In this document: in pieces, positions 24,585-33,576 of the stretch
Layout: each line of letters begins with the position of its first letter
Position numbering within the stretch: the stretch's first letter is position 1
NCBI GenBank assembly: GCA_035491895.1
Contig: DATJJY010000059.1
Span: 11,445 to 75,444, forward strand
DNA length: 64,000 nucleotides
Direction: 5' to 3'
Source: DASTHG01 sp035491895
GTDB taxonomy: Bacteria; Gemmatimonadota; Gemmatimonadetes; Gemmatimonadales; GWC2-71-9
Translations under genes and position numbers: made by a program
Notes under the pieces: generated by a model
Databases searched by the model: none
What the model was told of the DNA's origin: nothing
Seen by the model: the letters and a program-made list of their open reading frames with translations, nothing else

Positions 24585-27500
24585 TCATGGCTTGGTGACT
24601 CCCAGCACGGGAACTTCCGCCAATCCGGCGGGCGAGCTCAGCTCTTCGTCCTGTGTGCCGACCACTTGAAACGCCAGGTAAAGGGCGGGAAGGATGAACA
24701 AGTCGATCAGCGTCGCCGTGACGAGACCGCCCAGCACGACTACCGCCGCCGCGTGGACGACCTCGAGGCCCGGCCGATTGCCCCAGAGCACAGCGGGCAG
24801 GAGCCCCAGCGCGATGACGCTCGCGGTCATGAAGATCGGCGCGGCGCGCTCGCGGGCACCGCGCACCACGGCGCCGGGCCCGAACGGCTCGCGTGCCTGC
24901 GGCACGAGGGTGTGATACGACGCGAGCGACTGGAGGCTGTTGCGGATGGCGATGCCGAAGACGATGAGGAACCCGACCAGCGATCCAATGGAGATGGAGC
25001 CACCCGCGACGACCGCCGCGGCGAGTCCGCCCACCAACGACGCCGACGCGGTCGCGAGGCCCAGCCCCGCGAGACGCCAGCTGCCCAGGGCGGCCTGCAG
25101 CAGCAGCAGCCAGCCGATCACGGCGGCAACGGCGAGCACCAGCGCTCGTTGCCGCGAGGCTTGGCGCTCGGCATACGCGCCGAGCACCTCGGCGTGGTGC
25201 TCCAGCGGCATCGGCACGCTCTGCAGCCGCTGCCGGATGTCCCCGGCGACGGCTGCGAGATCGCGCCCGCGCACACCCACGATTACGTCCAGGTACCGCT
25301 TGACGGCTTCATGCCGAATCGCCCGGAGACTCGACACGATGCGCACGTGGGCGACATCCCCGAGCCGGACGTGGCCGCCACCGGGCTTGTCGATCATGAG
25401 GTCACGAACGCTGTTGAGGCTGTGGCGCGACGCCGCAGTTCCCCACACCACCACGTCGAACACCTTCTGCTCCTCGAACAGATTGCCGACCTGCAAGCCG
25501 GAAAACATGGTGGCCGCGGCCCGTCGGACGTCCCCCGGCTTGATCCCGTGACGCAACGCCGCGGCGAGGTCGACCTCGACCTCCAAAACCGGCTCCTGCG
25601 ACGGCCGATCGACTCGCGCGGCCGTGACCCCGGCGACCTCCGCGACCGCCTTACCGACGGCCCCTGCCGCGTTGTGAAGCACGGCGTCGGCGTCCCCATA
25701 GACGCGGACTACGATCGAGTCCTGCGACCGCTCGATGAGGGGCTCGGTTCGTTCGCTGAGGTACGTCTCGACTCGCGGCCGCAGGCCCGGGTAGCCGCTC
25801 ACCAGCGCGCGCACGGCCGCGACGGTTCCGTCGTAATCGGCGGTCGAGTCGATGCTGACCCACAGCTCGGCGGAATTGACGTTGACGACCTGATCACCGA
25901 AGATCGCGCGACCCACGTGCGCACCGACGTCGCGCACGCCGGGCAGCGATCGCAGCTCGACGCTGACGCGTGCCGAAATGCGGCTCATCTCCGGCTGTGA
26001 CGTCCCGGGGGCGCTGTTTAGGTGAATCAACAAGTCTCGCTCCGCGAACTTCGGCAGCACGCCTCTCGACCGCTCGAGCAGCGGCAGCATCGCGAGACCG
26101 ATCGCCAATACGAGGCCGATGGTCACCAGCGCGTGCCGCGGGCGCTCCAGGGTGCGCGCCAGTGCCCCGTCGTACCACTGCTGCAGACGGCGCAGCATCG
26201 GGGCTTCCCGGCGCTCGATCGGGCGCGCCAGAAGTACCAGGCTCAGCGCCGGCGTGACGGTCAGGGCGACCACCATGGAAGCCAGGACCGCGAGCCCGTA
26301 GGCGACTGCCAATGGCCAGGAGAATGTCGACGGAAGTCCCGCGAGGAAGAACAGCGGCATCACCGCAAGCAGCAGGATCAGGGTGGCGAACAGCGTCGCG
26401 CTGCGCAAACCAGCGACGGCGTCGAGGATGGTAGCGGCCGCCGACTGGCTGCTCCCGGCACGACGTGCCTCACGTAGGCGCCGCCCGATGGCGTCGACGT
26501 GGACGATCGCATCGTCCACCACCACGCCGATGGCCATGAGGAAACCGGCCAGGACCATCACGTTGAGGGTCGCGCCCTGCAGGTAGAGCACCCACGCCCC
26601 GGCCACCAGCGACACCGTGATCGCGGCGACGGTAATCAGCGCGGGCCGCCAGTCGTAGAACCACAGGGTGACCGCCAGCACGACGAGCCCGAATCCGACG
26701 AGGGTTACCCAGCCGAGTGTGCCGAGTGCGGTTTCGATGAATCCGGCGGGTCGAAAGATGGACGTATTGACCTCGAGACCGGTCATGCCGGGGCGGAGCT
26801 CCACCAGGGCGTCTTCCACTCCGCGAGTGACGTTCCTCAGGTTCGCGCCGGGAAAGCGGTCGACGACGAGCAGCAGGTTGGCGCTGCCGTTCGTCAACGC
26901 GTCCCCGATGAGTGGTTGATGCCCTTCGACGACGTCGGCGACGTCGCCCAGACGAACCCCCGTGGCTTCGATGGGGATCTGGGCCAAGCCCTCCGGCGAG
27001 ACGATCGGCAGAATGTGACGGATCCCGAGCCGCTGATTGGCGTTGTCGATGAAGCCGCCGGTACCCGGCGTGGAAGCTTCCACGAAGCTCAACGACGACA
27101 CCCACAACGCGTTCCCGGTGGTTTCGAGGACCTGGAGCAGCGACACCTTACGATCGCGTAGCCGCTGCGGATCCACGAGAACCTGCAGCTGCCTATCCCG
27201 CTGGCCCCAGATGGCCACGTTGGCCACGCCGGGGACGCCGAGCAGTCGAGGAGCGATGGTCCAGCGGGCGAGCACGGACATCTGAATCGGGGACAACGTC
27301 TTCGAAGACAGCCCGACCAACATGACCCGGCTCGTGGACGACAGGGGCTGGAGCATCGTGGGCGGCCGCGACACGTGCGGCAGCGCGAATGCCTGCGTGA
27401 GGCGCTCCGACACCATCTGCCGGGCCCGCATGAGGTCGGTCCCCGGCTTGAACGTGAGAACGATCGAGGACAAGCCTGGAACGGATTCGGAGCGAAGCGA

Positions 27501-27743
27501 CTCGAGCCAAGGCACACCGTTCAGCAAGTCCTGCTCGAGGCCCAGGGTGACCAGTTGCTCCACTTCCTGGGCGGAGAGCCCCAGCGCTTCGGTCTGGATC
27601 TCGACGCGTGGCGGCGAGAATTCGGGCAGCACGTCGACCGGCATGTCGCGCAGCTGGCGCGCGCCGATGACGACGAGCGCCGCGGCGATGGCGACGACCA
27701 CCACGCGATACTTCGTGCTCCAGGTCACGAGCGAGCGCATCAT
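24585..27743 (-). CDS. RND efflux transporter, second copy
   Basis: A 1052-aa RND pump related to the one downstream. MPVDVLPEFSPPRVEIQTEALG and GTDLMRARQMVSERL place it in the same CusA-like group. TM4 reads GVVVDDAIVHVDAIGRR. In TM10 the Lys940-equivalent again appears to be Arg (FGIAIRNSL). Compared with its partner, the last third is more diverged. The two pumps may form a heteromeric trimer, as in MdtBC, but that is inference. Its ATG overlaps the lipoprotein stop. Confidence 0.9.
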   Translation of the reverse strand: MMRSLVTWSTKYRVVVVAIAAALVVIGARQLRDMPVDVLPEFSPPRVEIQTEALGLSAQEVEQLVTLGLEQDLLNGVPWLESLRSESVPGLSSIVLTFKPGTDLMRARQMVSERLTQAFALPHVSRPPTMLQPLSSTSRVMLVGLSSKTLSPIQMSVLARWTIAPRLLGVPGVANVAIWGQRDRQLQVLVDPQRLRDRKVSLLQVLETTGNALWVSSLSFVEASTPGTGGFIDNANQRLGIRHILPIVSPEGLAQIPIEATGVRLGDVADVVEGHQPLIGDALTNGSANLLLVVDRFPGANLRNVTRGVEDALVELRPGMTGLEVNTSIFRPAGFIETALGTLGWVTLVGFGLVVLAVTLWFYDWRPALITVAAITVSLVAGAWVLYLQGATLNVMVLAGFLMAIGVVVDDAIVHVDAIGRRLREARRAGSSQSAAATILDAVAGLRSATLFATLILLLAVMPLFFLAGLPSTFSWPLAVAYGLAVLASMVVALTVTPALSLVLLARPIERREAPMLRRLQQWYDGALARTLERPRHALVTIGLVLAIGLAMLPLLERSRGVLPKFAERDLLIHLNSAPGTSQPEMSRISARVSVELRSLPGVRDVGAHVGRAIFGDQVVNVNSAELWVSIDSTADYDGTVAAVRALVSGYPGLRPRVETYLSERTEPLIERSQDSIVVRVYGDADAVLHNAAGAVGKAVAEVAGVTAARVDRPSQEPVLEVEVDLAAALRHGIKPGDVRRAAATMFSGLQVGNLFEEQKVFDVVVWGTAASRHSLNSVRDLMIDKPGGGHVRLGDVAHVRIVSSLRAIRHEAVKRYLDVIVGVRGRDLAAVAGDIRQRLQSVPMPLEHHAEVLGAYAERQASRQRALVLAVAAVIGWLLLLQAALGSWRLAGLGLATASASLVGGLAAAVVAGGSISIGSLVGFLIVFGIAIRNSLQSLASYHTLVPQAREPFGPGAVVRGARERAAPIFMTASVIALGLLPAVLWGNRPGLEVVHAAAVVVLGGLVTATLIDLFILPALYLAFQVVGTQDEELSSPAGLAEVPVLGVTKP

Positions 27744-28657
27744 TGGCGTGTCACTCCTTCGGCCGGCGGCGTGTGCGCATAAACCGTGGGGCTGTGGCGA
27801 TAACCGCTCTGCTCCAGCTTGAGGGCCTCGGCGCGCACCGCGGCGAGCGCCGCGGCGGCGAGCCGTTCGATCCGCACCAGCTCCAGCACCTCTTGTGTCT
27901 TCTCCCCACCCCCGCGCCAGCCGACCCGCACGTTGCCGGTCCCGCGCGCGTAGTACTTGAGCTGCTGCGCGTCCGGCTCACCCGCGCTGGTCTCCGCGAT
28001 CACCAGGACGCTGTCGTAGCAGCCGGCGGCCACGCAGGTGCGTTGCCCCATCTGATCAACTTGCCCCCGATCGGTCCACTCGACGGCGGGTCCCCAGCCT
28101 TCGGCGTAGCTCGGCGTACCGGTGCGGGGGTCGCGCTGCATCATGATCCCGGCGCTCGCGCTGTCGAGTCCGTGGATCCACGGCCGCGCCGCGACGAACT
28201 TCCCGTCCTCGTATTCCTCGGGATACTCGCCGAGGTACCAGACCGTGCCCGCCGAGTCCTGCGCGTAGAACGCGAGCTCCGCCTCCACCAGCTCGCCGTC
28301 GTTGTAGTCCAGGTCCCAGGTGACCGCCGCGCGCACGCCGGCGATGACCTTCGTAAGGTCGGTCACGTTCACGACAATGCGGTGCGGCACCGTCTTGCCG
28401 TCGTCCTCGACGGTGGTGCCCTCGTACACGAGCCGCGTTCCCGGAGTGAGCGGCATCCAGGGATTATCGACCGTGCTGGAGTGGGCGAAGTGGCTGGCGT
28501 CCAAGGACGGCAGCTGAGGAGGGTCCTGCGGCGCCCGCTCTGGAGCGCGGTCCGCGGCGCGGCCACACGCGACGAGCAAGGGCGCCCCGATGGCGAGCGC
28601 ACACGACAAGACGTTCAGGGTCAAGCGGCGCGCCGTCCGGTCAGAGGCGATAGGCAT
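27740..28657 (-). CDS. Lipoprotein of unknown function
   Basis: A 305-aa lipoprotein with a signal peptide and lipobox LVAC (about residues 28-31). The mature part has NPWMPLTPGTRLVYEGTTVEDDGKTVPHRIVV, then DNDGELVE-like and GTVWYLGEYPEEYEDGK strands, a pattern seen in uncharacterised secreted proteins of many soil bacteria. The start at 28657 overlaps the upstream DUF5916 gene by 17 bases; the frame extends to 28852 only inside that gene. Its stop overlaps the RND start, so it is likely an envelope component of the efflux operon. Confidence 0.68.
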   Translation of the reverse strand: MPIASDRTARRLTLNVLSCALAIGAPLLVACGRAADRAPERAPQDPPQLPSLDASHFAHSSTVDNPWMPLTPGTRLVYEGTTVEDDGKTVPHRIVVNVTDLTKVIAGVRAAVTWDLDYNDGELVEAELAFYAQDSAGTVWYLGEYPEEYEDGKFVAARPWIHGLDSASAGIMMQRDPRTGTPSYAEGWGPAVEWTDRGQVDQMGQRTCVAAGCYDSVLVIAETSAGEPDAQQLKYYARGTGNVRVGWRGGGEKTQEVLELVRIERLAAAALAAVRAEALKLEQSGYRHSPTVYAHTPPAEGVTRQ

Positions 28658-31523
28658 ACTGGAGTTTGACGAGTAGTTGGTTTGACTCGAAGCCAAAGTG
28701 GTCGTTGAGATCGCGCAGCAGATTGTGATTGAAAACGACGAACAGGTCGCCCAGCGGATTGAACGTCCAACGCAGTCGCGTGTTGGTACCGAGGTTGCGG
28801 CTCTCGTTGTCGTACTGCGCGAAGCTCGAGATCTGCAGGTCGGCCGAGACATTCACCTGGACGCGGCCGGTGTAAAGCCGCTGGATGAAGGCACCCCCCG
28901 GAAGGCGGGCGCTGTTGCGCTCCCAGCCCAGCTCCGTGGTGAGGAACGCCGACGGCTTCATCCGCACCGTCAGCCCGACGCTGTTGAGGTGACCGCCGTA
29001 GAAGGTGCCGCCCGACACCGTGGCTTCGCCGTTGAAGCGCCGCTTGGCGGCCAGCGCGCCCTGGAAGGCGTATCGGGTCCAGCGATAGGTACCGGCCGGT
29101 ACGATGAGGGCCGACGTGTCGGTGGAGAACAGCTCGAAATCCTCTGACGGGCGGTCGCCTTCGCGCTCGATATTGAACTCGAACCGGTCGCCGCTCTCCA
29201 GCTGAATGTCCAGCGGCTTGAACGGCAGGTCGAAGCTCTCCCACCCTCCCTGCAGATTCTTGATCAGGACCGGGTTGAATTCGATGAACAGCTGACGCAC
29301 GTGCGGCACTGACGGTCGCGGCTTGAACGCCATTTCGGCCTGCAGCACCTCTATGCCGTTGCGCGGGACGAACGATAGGGACGGGCTGAAGCCTTCGCCG
29401 ATGTGCTTGTACCTAATCGACACGTCCCAGAGATCGTTGGGGTAGTCGATCATGCCGCCGAACGCGCTCGCGCCGCCCAGATCGTCGCGGTGGTTCCGCA
29501 ACCCCCACACCCCGAGGATGAGGTTCTTGTCGCCACGGAATTCGGACGTCTGGAACGTGAAGTCGGCGCCGCCCATCCAGCTGCCGCCAATCCCCTCCGG
29601 ATCGCCGAACGTCGCGATCAGTCCCACCGAAGACTCGGACAGCACATTCTGCTTAACGCGCACCGCGCCCATCGTCGCATCGGTGGGCAACGTGTCCACG
29701 CCGCGTGTGCGAACGGTCAGCGCGCCGACGTTGGTGTTACCGATCCGGCCATTCAGCTTGCCGCCGACGGTGATCGGGATTTGCACCTGGTCCTCGGCCT
29801 CTCCCTGCAGGCCGATGCGGCGGCTGTGGAAGGCGATCAGGTCTTCGTCGTTGCCCAGACCAAACTCGAAGATGTCCGCGCCCTCGAGGAAAAACGTGCG
29901 CTTTTCGGGGAACAACTGGTCGAAGCGGGTGAGGTTCGTCTGGCGGGCGTCGACCTCGGTCTCGGCGAAGTCCGTGTTGACCGTGAGCGAGGCGATCAGA
30001 TTTGGCCCCAGCTTCTTGGTGGCGTCGAGGCTGCCTTCGGTCTCGATCACGCGGTCGGCGTCGGGAGACGGCTTGTTGGCATTCGCTACGAGCCCGGGAC
30101 GAATGCTCAGCCCGAGCCCCAGATCGAACGTCGGCAAGTCGGTGAGCAACCCGGCATGGCTCGTCTGATAGATCTCGTAATCGCGATTCGTCCCCGCCCA
30201 GCGGCTTACTTCCAGCAGGCGCTGGACGCGCCGCTCGACGTTGAATCCCCAGCCCTGCGAACCGACCTTGAAGCTCAGCGTCTTGATCGGGATGCGAAGT
30301 TCGATACTCCAGCCCTGCTCGTTGCGCGACGTCGCCGCCTCCCAGATACCGTCCCAGTCGGTGTTGACTTCTTCGCCGTAGGCCGAGACGAGTCCGTCGA
30401 ACCGGGCTCCGTTGGGATTGACCGCGAAGACGTAGCCGGTGCGCCCGTCCTGGAACGGATCGATCACGATCAACACGTGATCCTCAAGCTCGAGATCGAA
30501 ATCCCGCGTCTTCGCGAATGCGACGATCCCACCCGGGTTGGAGTCGTAGCAGATGACGCCGAACACCAGCTCGCTCGGGTTGACCAGGACCTTCACCGTC
30601 GTCTGACCGGCGGGAGCGGCGCCTTCGGTCGGCTCGATCGTGACCAGGTTCACGATCGAGTCGGCCGAGCTCCAGGCGGGCTCGTCCAGCCGGCCATCGA
30701 GCACGAGCTCGGTGTTGAGCGTGGTGGCACGCAACGTCGTAGTTGCGGCGGCGGCGGCGGGCGCCGCCTCCCCTTCGCCGATCTCGAACTCGGCGCTGAC
30801 GACAGCTCCGAGACCGGCTGCCGTCGCCGTGAGCGTGTACTTGCCCGGCTTGTCGATGCTGAGATTCGTGAATGTCGCGACGCCGGCCAGGGCGGTCACC
30901 GTCGTGGTGCCCGAGAGCTCAGCGTCCTCGTCGCCCGTCCCGTCGGTGATTTCCACCTTCACGTCCGCCGCGAAGCTCGTCAGCGTTTGCCCGGCGGCGT
31001 CCCGAAACGCTACCTGGATGGCGGGCGTAATCGACGCTTCGACGGTCGTCGGGCTCGGCTGCACGAGAAATTCCGCGTGCGCCGCCGCGCCGGAGGTGGC
31101 CCCTCCCGGATCGGGCGCGTCCGTCCCGACGGCTTCGCTGGAGGCGCGGGCCGTCACGCTGAACGCTGCACTCGCAACATCCGCGAGCCCGTCGGCGGTG
31201 GCGGTGAGGGTGTAGCTCCCGGTACTGTCGATCGACAGCGTGGCGAACGTCGCGACTCCCGCCACGGCCACCACGGTCGTCGTGCCCGAGAGCTCGGCTT
31301 CGTCGTTCCCCGATCCCTCACTGATCTCCACGGTCACCGCACCGGTGAACGTACCGACGGTTTGCCCCGACGAATCCTGTACGGTGACTTGCACGGCCGG
31401 ACTGATCATCGCACCGGCGATCGACGTGCTCGGCTGCACCGTGAACGCGAGATGCAGCGTGTCGACGGAAGCCGGAGTGCACGGCACCAGGACCGGGATC
31501 AGGAGCCATGTGCAGGAGATCAT
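28641..31523 (-). CDS. DUF5916 outer-membrane protein with two Ig-like repeats
   Basis: A 960-aa exported protein. After the signal peptide there are two similar Ig-like repeats of about 103 residues (about 27-130 and 152-252), each ending ELSGTTTV-x-x-x-AGVATF-x-x-LSID. A CBM9-like domain follows (LDGRLDEPAW). Then comes a long DUF5916 beta-barrel-like region with VFAVNPNGARFDGLVSAYGEE, TDFAETEVDARQTNLTRFD and FPEKRTFFLEGADIFEFG, all family hallmarks. GGAGG upstream fixes the start. It is the first gene of the minus-strand run and faces the kinase gene. Probably a surface or outer-membrane binding protein. Confidence 0.82.
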   Translation of the reverse strand: MISCTWLLIPVLVPCTPASVDTLHLAFTVQPSTSIAGAMISPAVQVTVQDSSGQTVGTFTGAVTVEISEGSGNDEAELSGTTTVVAVAGVATFATLSIDSTGSYTLTATADGLADVASAAFSVTARASSEAVGTDAPDPGGATSGAAAHAEFLVQPSPTTVEASITPAIQVAFRDAAGQTLTSFAADVKVEITDGTGDEDAELSGTTTVTALAGVATFTNLSIDKPGKYTLTATAAGLGAVVSAEFEIGEGEAAPAAAAATTTLRATTLNTELVLDGRLDEPAWSSADSIVNLVTIEPTEGAAPAGQTTVKVLVNPSELVFGVICYDSNPGGIVAFAKTRDFDLELEDHVLIVIDPFQDGRTGYVFAVNPNGARFDGLVSAYGEEVNTDWDGIWEAATSRNEQGWSIELRIPIKTLSFKVGSQGWGFNVERRVQRLLEVSRWAGTNRDYEIYQTSHAGLLTDLPTFDLGLGLSIRPGLVANANKPSPDADRVIETEGSLDATKKLGPNLIASLTVNTDFAETEVDARQTNLTRFDQLFPEKRTFFLEGADIFEFGLGNDEDLIAFHSRRIGLQGEAEDQVQIPITVGGKLNGRIGNTNVGALTVRTRGVDTLPTDATMGAVRVKQNVLSESSVGLIATFGDPEGIGGSWMGGADFTFQTSEFRGDKNLILGVWGLRNHRDDLGGASAFGGMIDYPNDLWDVSIRYKHIGEGFSPSLSFVPRNGIEVLQAEMAFKPRPSVPHVRQLFIEFNPVLIKNLQGGWESFDLPFKPLDIQLESGDRFEFNIEREGDRPSEDFELFSTDTSALIVPAGTYRWTRYAFQGALAAKRRFNGEATVSGGTFYGGHLNSVGLTVRMKPSAFLTTELGWERNSARLPGGAFIQRLYTGRVQVNVSADLQISSFAQYDNESRNLGTNTRLRWTFNPLGDLFVVFNHNLLRDLNDHFGFESNQLLVKLQYAYRL

Positions 31524-31847
31524 CGTTCCATCCTCCGCAGCAAATTCCTTGCGCGCGGTTTCGCGCCCGGTTGGTTGATCAGGAGTTGACGACGGAGTAA
31601 CGGTGCGGTAGGAAGTTCCGCGTCACTATACATGCGCGGATACGGCCACGTATAACTTTCGATAGTCGACTTCTATTGCCGAGGCTGCGCATCATCGCGG
31701 CCGCGCCGCCACATCATCGTCACATCGCCGTCACATCGTCTATCGGCGGTTCGTCGCGCTGGCTATGTTCTCGCCAGCTACTTCCTTTTATTAGAGGAAG
31801 TAGTCGAGTAGCAGAGCAGCCCACAGCGCGGCAACGAGACACTGCCT
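31524..31847. promoter_or_regulatory. Divergent control region between the efflux operon and the sensor kinase
   Basis: A 324-base gene-free stretch that must hold promoters in both directions. The hexamer CACATC occurs three times on the plus strand at 31710-31715, 31721-31726 and 31732-31737, exactly 11 bases apart, so the sites would lie on one face of the helix. A hairpin with 9-bp arms (CTACTTCCT at 31778-31786, AGGAAGTAG at 31795-31803) and a TTTATTAG loop lies about 45 bases before the kinase start. The layout suits a response-regulator operator, but no binding site is proven. Confidence 0.5.
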
Positions 31848-33575
31848 ATGGCTGAAGCGGAATTGATACGTCGCGTCGTGGGCGCGGACTATTCTCCACG
31901 GATCCGCGCCGAGCGTTTGATCGCGACCAGCCGCGTCGTCCTGGCGGCGTTCTCGCTCATGGCCGTCTGGTTCGACCCGTATACGCCAGCGACGCACGGA
32001 CAGACGCTGTACGTCCTGCTGATCGGCTACCTGGGCTTCGCCCTGACGGTGGCCGCCGTCGTCTGGCTCGCGCACGTGCCGTTGCGCCGGCTCGGTCTGG
32101 GCAGCCACGTGCTCGACGTCTCGCTGTTCTGCGTTTTGACGTACCTGACCGAAGGCCCGACGAGTCCGTTCTTCACCTATTTCATGTTTTCCATCGTGGG
32201 GGCGACGCTGCGCTGGCATCTGCGCGGTGCGCTGTGGACCGCCGCCGCTGCCCTTGTTGCGTTCAACGGCATCGGCGTGTATGCCAGCGAAGTCATGAAC
32301 GATCCGGCGTTCGAAGAGGGACGGTTCGTCGTCCGCAGCGTCTATCTCGCGGTGATGGCCGGTTTGCTGGGATACCTCGGCGCCTATGAGGATCGGCGGC
32401 GTCGGGAAATGTCCGCGCTGGCCGGATGGCCGTGGGCCTCGGCGCGTGAGCAAATGATCCCGCAGCCCGAGGTCCTCCAAAGCGCCGCGCGGATCCTCGG
32501 TGCGCCACGGGTGTTGCTGGCCTGGGAAGAGCCCGACGAGCCGTGGCTGCATCTCGCCACATGGAGCAGCGGCGAGTTTCGCTCGTGGCGCGAGGCGCCG
32601 GCGACGTTTCAGCCCGTCGTCGCCGAGCCGCTGGCCGGACTGACGTTTCTCTCGAAGGATGTCACGGCAGCCGTACCGGTGGTGCTGCGACGCGCGCCGG
32701 ACGAGCTCCGCGGCTGGCGCGGCACGCCCATCCATCCGGCGCTGCAGTCGCGCTTCGCCATCTCGGCGGTGCTCTGTCTGCCGCTGCACGGCGAATGTCT
32801 GTTCGGGCATCTGTTCGCCCTCGACAAGCGTCACATGACGGGAGACGACCTCCTGCTCGGGGAGGTGGTGGCCCACCAGCTGGTGTCGTCGATGGATCAA
32901 TCCCTCCTGTCGCGGCGGCTGCGCCAGGCCGCCGCCGCCGAGGAGCGGATCCGATTGTCGCGTGATCTCCACGACGGCGTGCTGCAGTCGTTGACGGGAG
33001 CGGCGCTGCAGCTCCAGACAGTGCAGCGGATGTGGGACGCGGAGCCGGGGGACGCCAAAGAACGGGTGGCGGGAGTTCAGCGCCTCATTGCCGACGAGCA
33101 GCGCAACCTGCGGGGCTTCATCCGCGACTCGCAGCTGGCGCCCGCCGGTCTGACCTCGGGCACCGGAGGACTGCACGCGGGATTGAGCGAGCTGGTCCGC
33201 CGCCTCGAAGGGCTCTGGGGCCTGCGCGTAACGCTGCGGCTGGACCGTTTGGATGACCAATCGTCCGACGCCCTGGCGTACGATCTCGGTCTCATCGTCC
33301 AGGAAGCGCTGGTCAACGCGGCGCGCCACGCCGCTGCGTCGGCCGTCCAGGTGGAAATGGCGACGGAGAACGGCCAGGTGCATATCGTCGTGACCGACAA
33401 CGGCCGTGGGTTTCCCTTCTTCGGGGACTACGACCATGCGATGCTCACCGCTCAAGGGCTCGGGCCCGTGATGTTGAAAGAGCGGGTCAAGTCGCTCGGC
33501 GGCACCCTCGCGATCCACTCGACTCCCGCCGGCGCCCGGCTCGAAATCCGCGTGCCGCGCCTCGTGAACGGATAG
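31848..33575 (+). CDS. NarL-family membrane sensor histidine kinase
   Basis: A 575-aa kinase. Six hydrophobic segments occupy about residues 28-180, forming an MASE-like membrane sensor. A GAF-like region follows at about 195-345. The HisKA_3 motif LSRDLHDGVLQSLTG carries the phosphoacceptor His375. The HATPase domain has EALVNAARHA (N box), DNGRGF (G1) and LKERVKSLGGTL. The regulator gene begins two bases after its stop. It is divergent from the envelope/efflux operon and is its most likely controller. Confidence 0.9.
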   Translation: MAEAELIRRVVGADYSPRIRAERLIATSRVVLAAFSLMAVWFDPYTPATHGQTLYVLLIGYLGFALTVAAVVWLAHVPLRRLGLGSHVLDVSLFCVLTYLTEGPTSPFFTYFMFSIVGATLRWHLRGALWTAAAALVAFNGIGVYASEVMNDPAFEEGRFVVRSVYLAVMAGLLGYLGAYEDRRRREMSALAGWPWASAREQMIPQPEVLQSAARILGAPRVLLAWEEPDEPWLHLATWSSGEFRSWREAPATFQPVVAEPLAGLTFLSKDVTAAVPVVLRRAPDELRGWRGTPIHPALQSRFAISAVLCLPLHGECLFGHLFALDKRHMTGDDLLLGEVVAHQLVSSMDQSLLSRRLRQAAAAEERIRLSRDLHDGVLQSLTGAALQLQTVQRMWDAEPGDAKERVAGVQRLIADEQRNLRGFIRDSQLAPAGLTSGTGGLHAGLSELVRRLEGLWGLRVTLRLDRLDDQSSDALAYDLGLIVQEALVNAARHAAASAVQVEMATENGQVHIVVTDNGRGFPFFGDYDHAMLTAQGLGPVMLKERVKSLGGTLAIHSTPAGARLEIRVPRLVNG

Positions 33576-33576
33576 C

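Noticed and set aside
29403..31589. 728-aa open frame antisense to the DUF5916 gene
   Set aside because: A shadow of the coding strand. Its sequence is Arg/Glu/Pro-rich with no motif, while the sense strand has clear family features.
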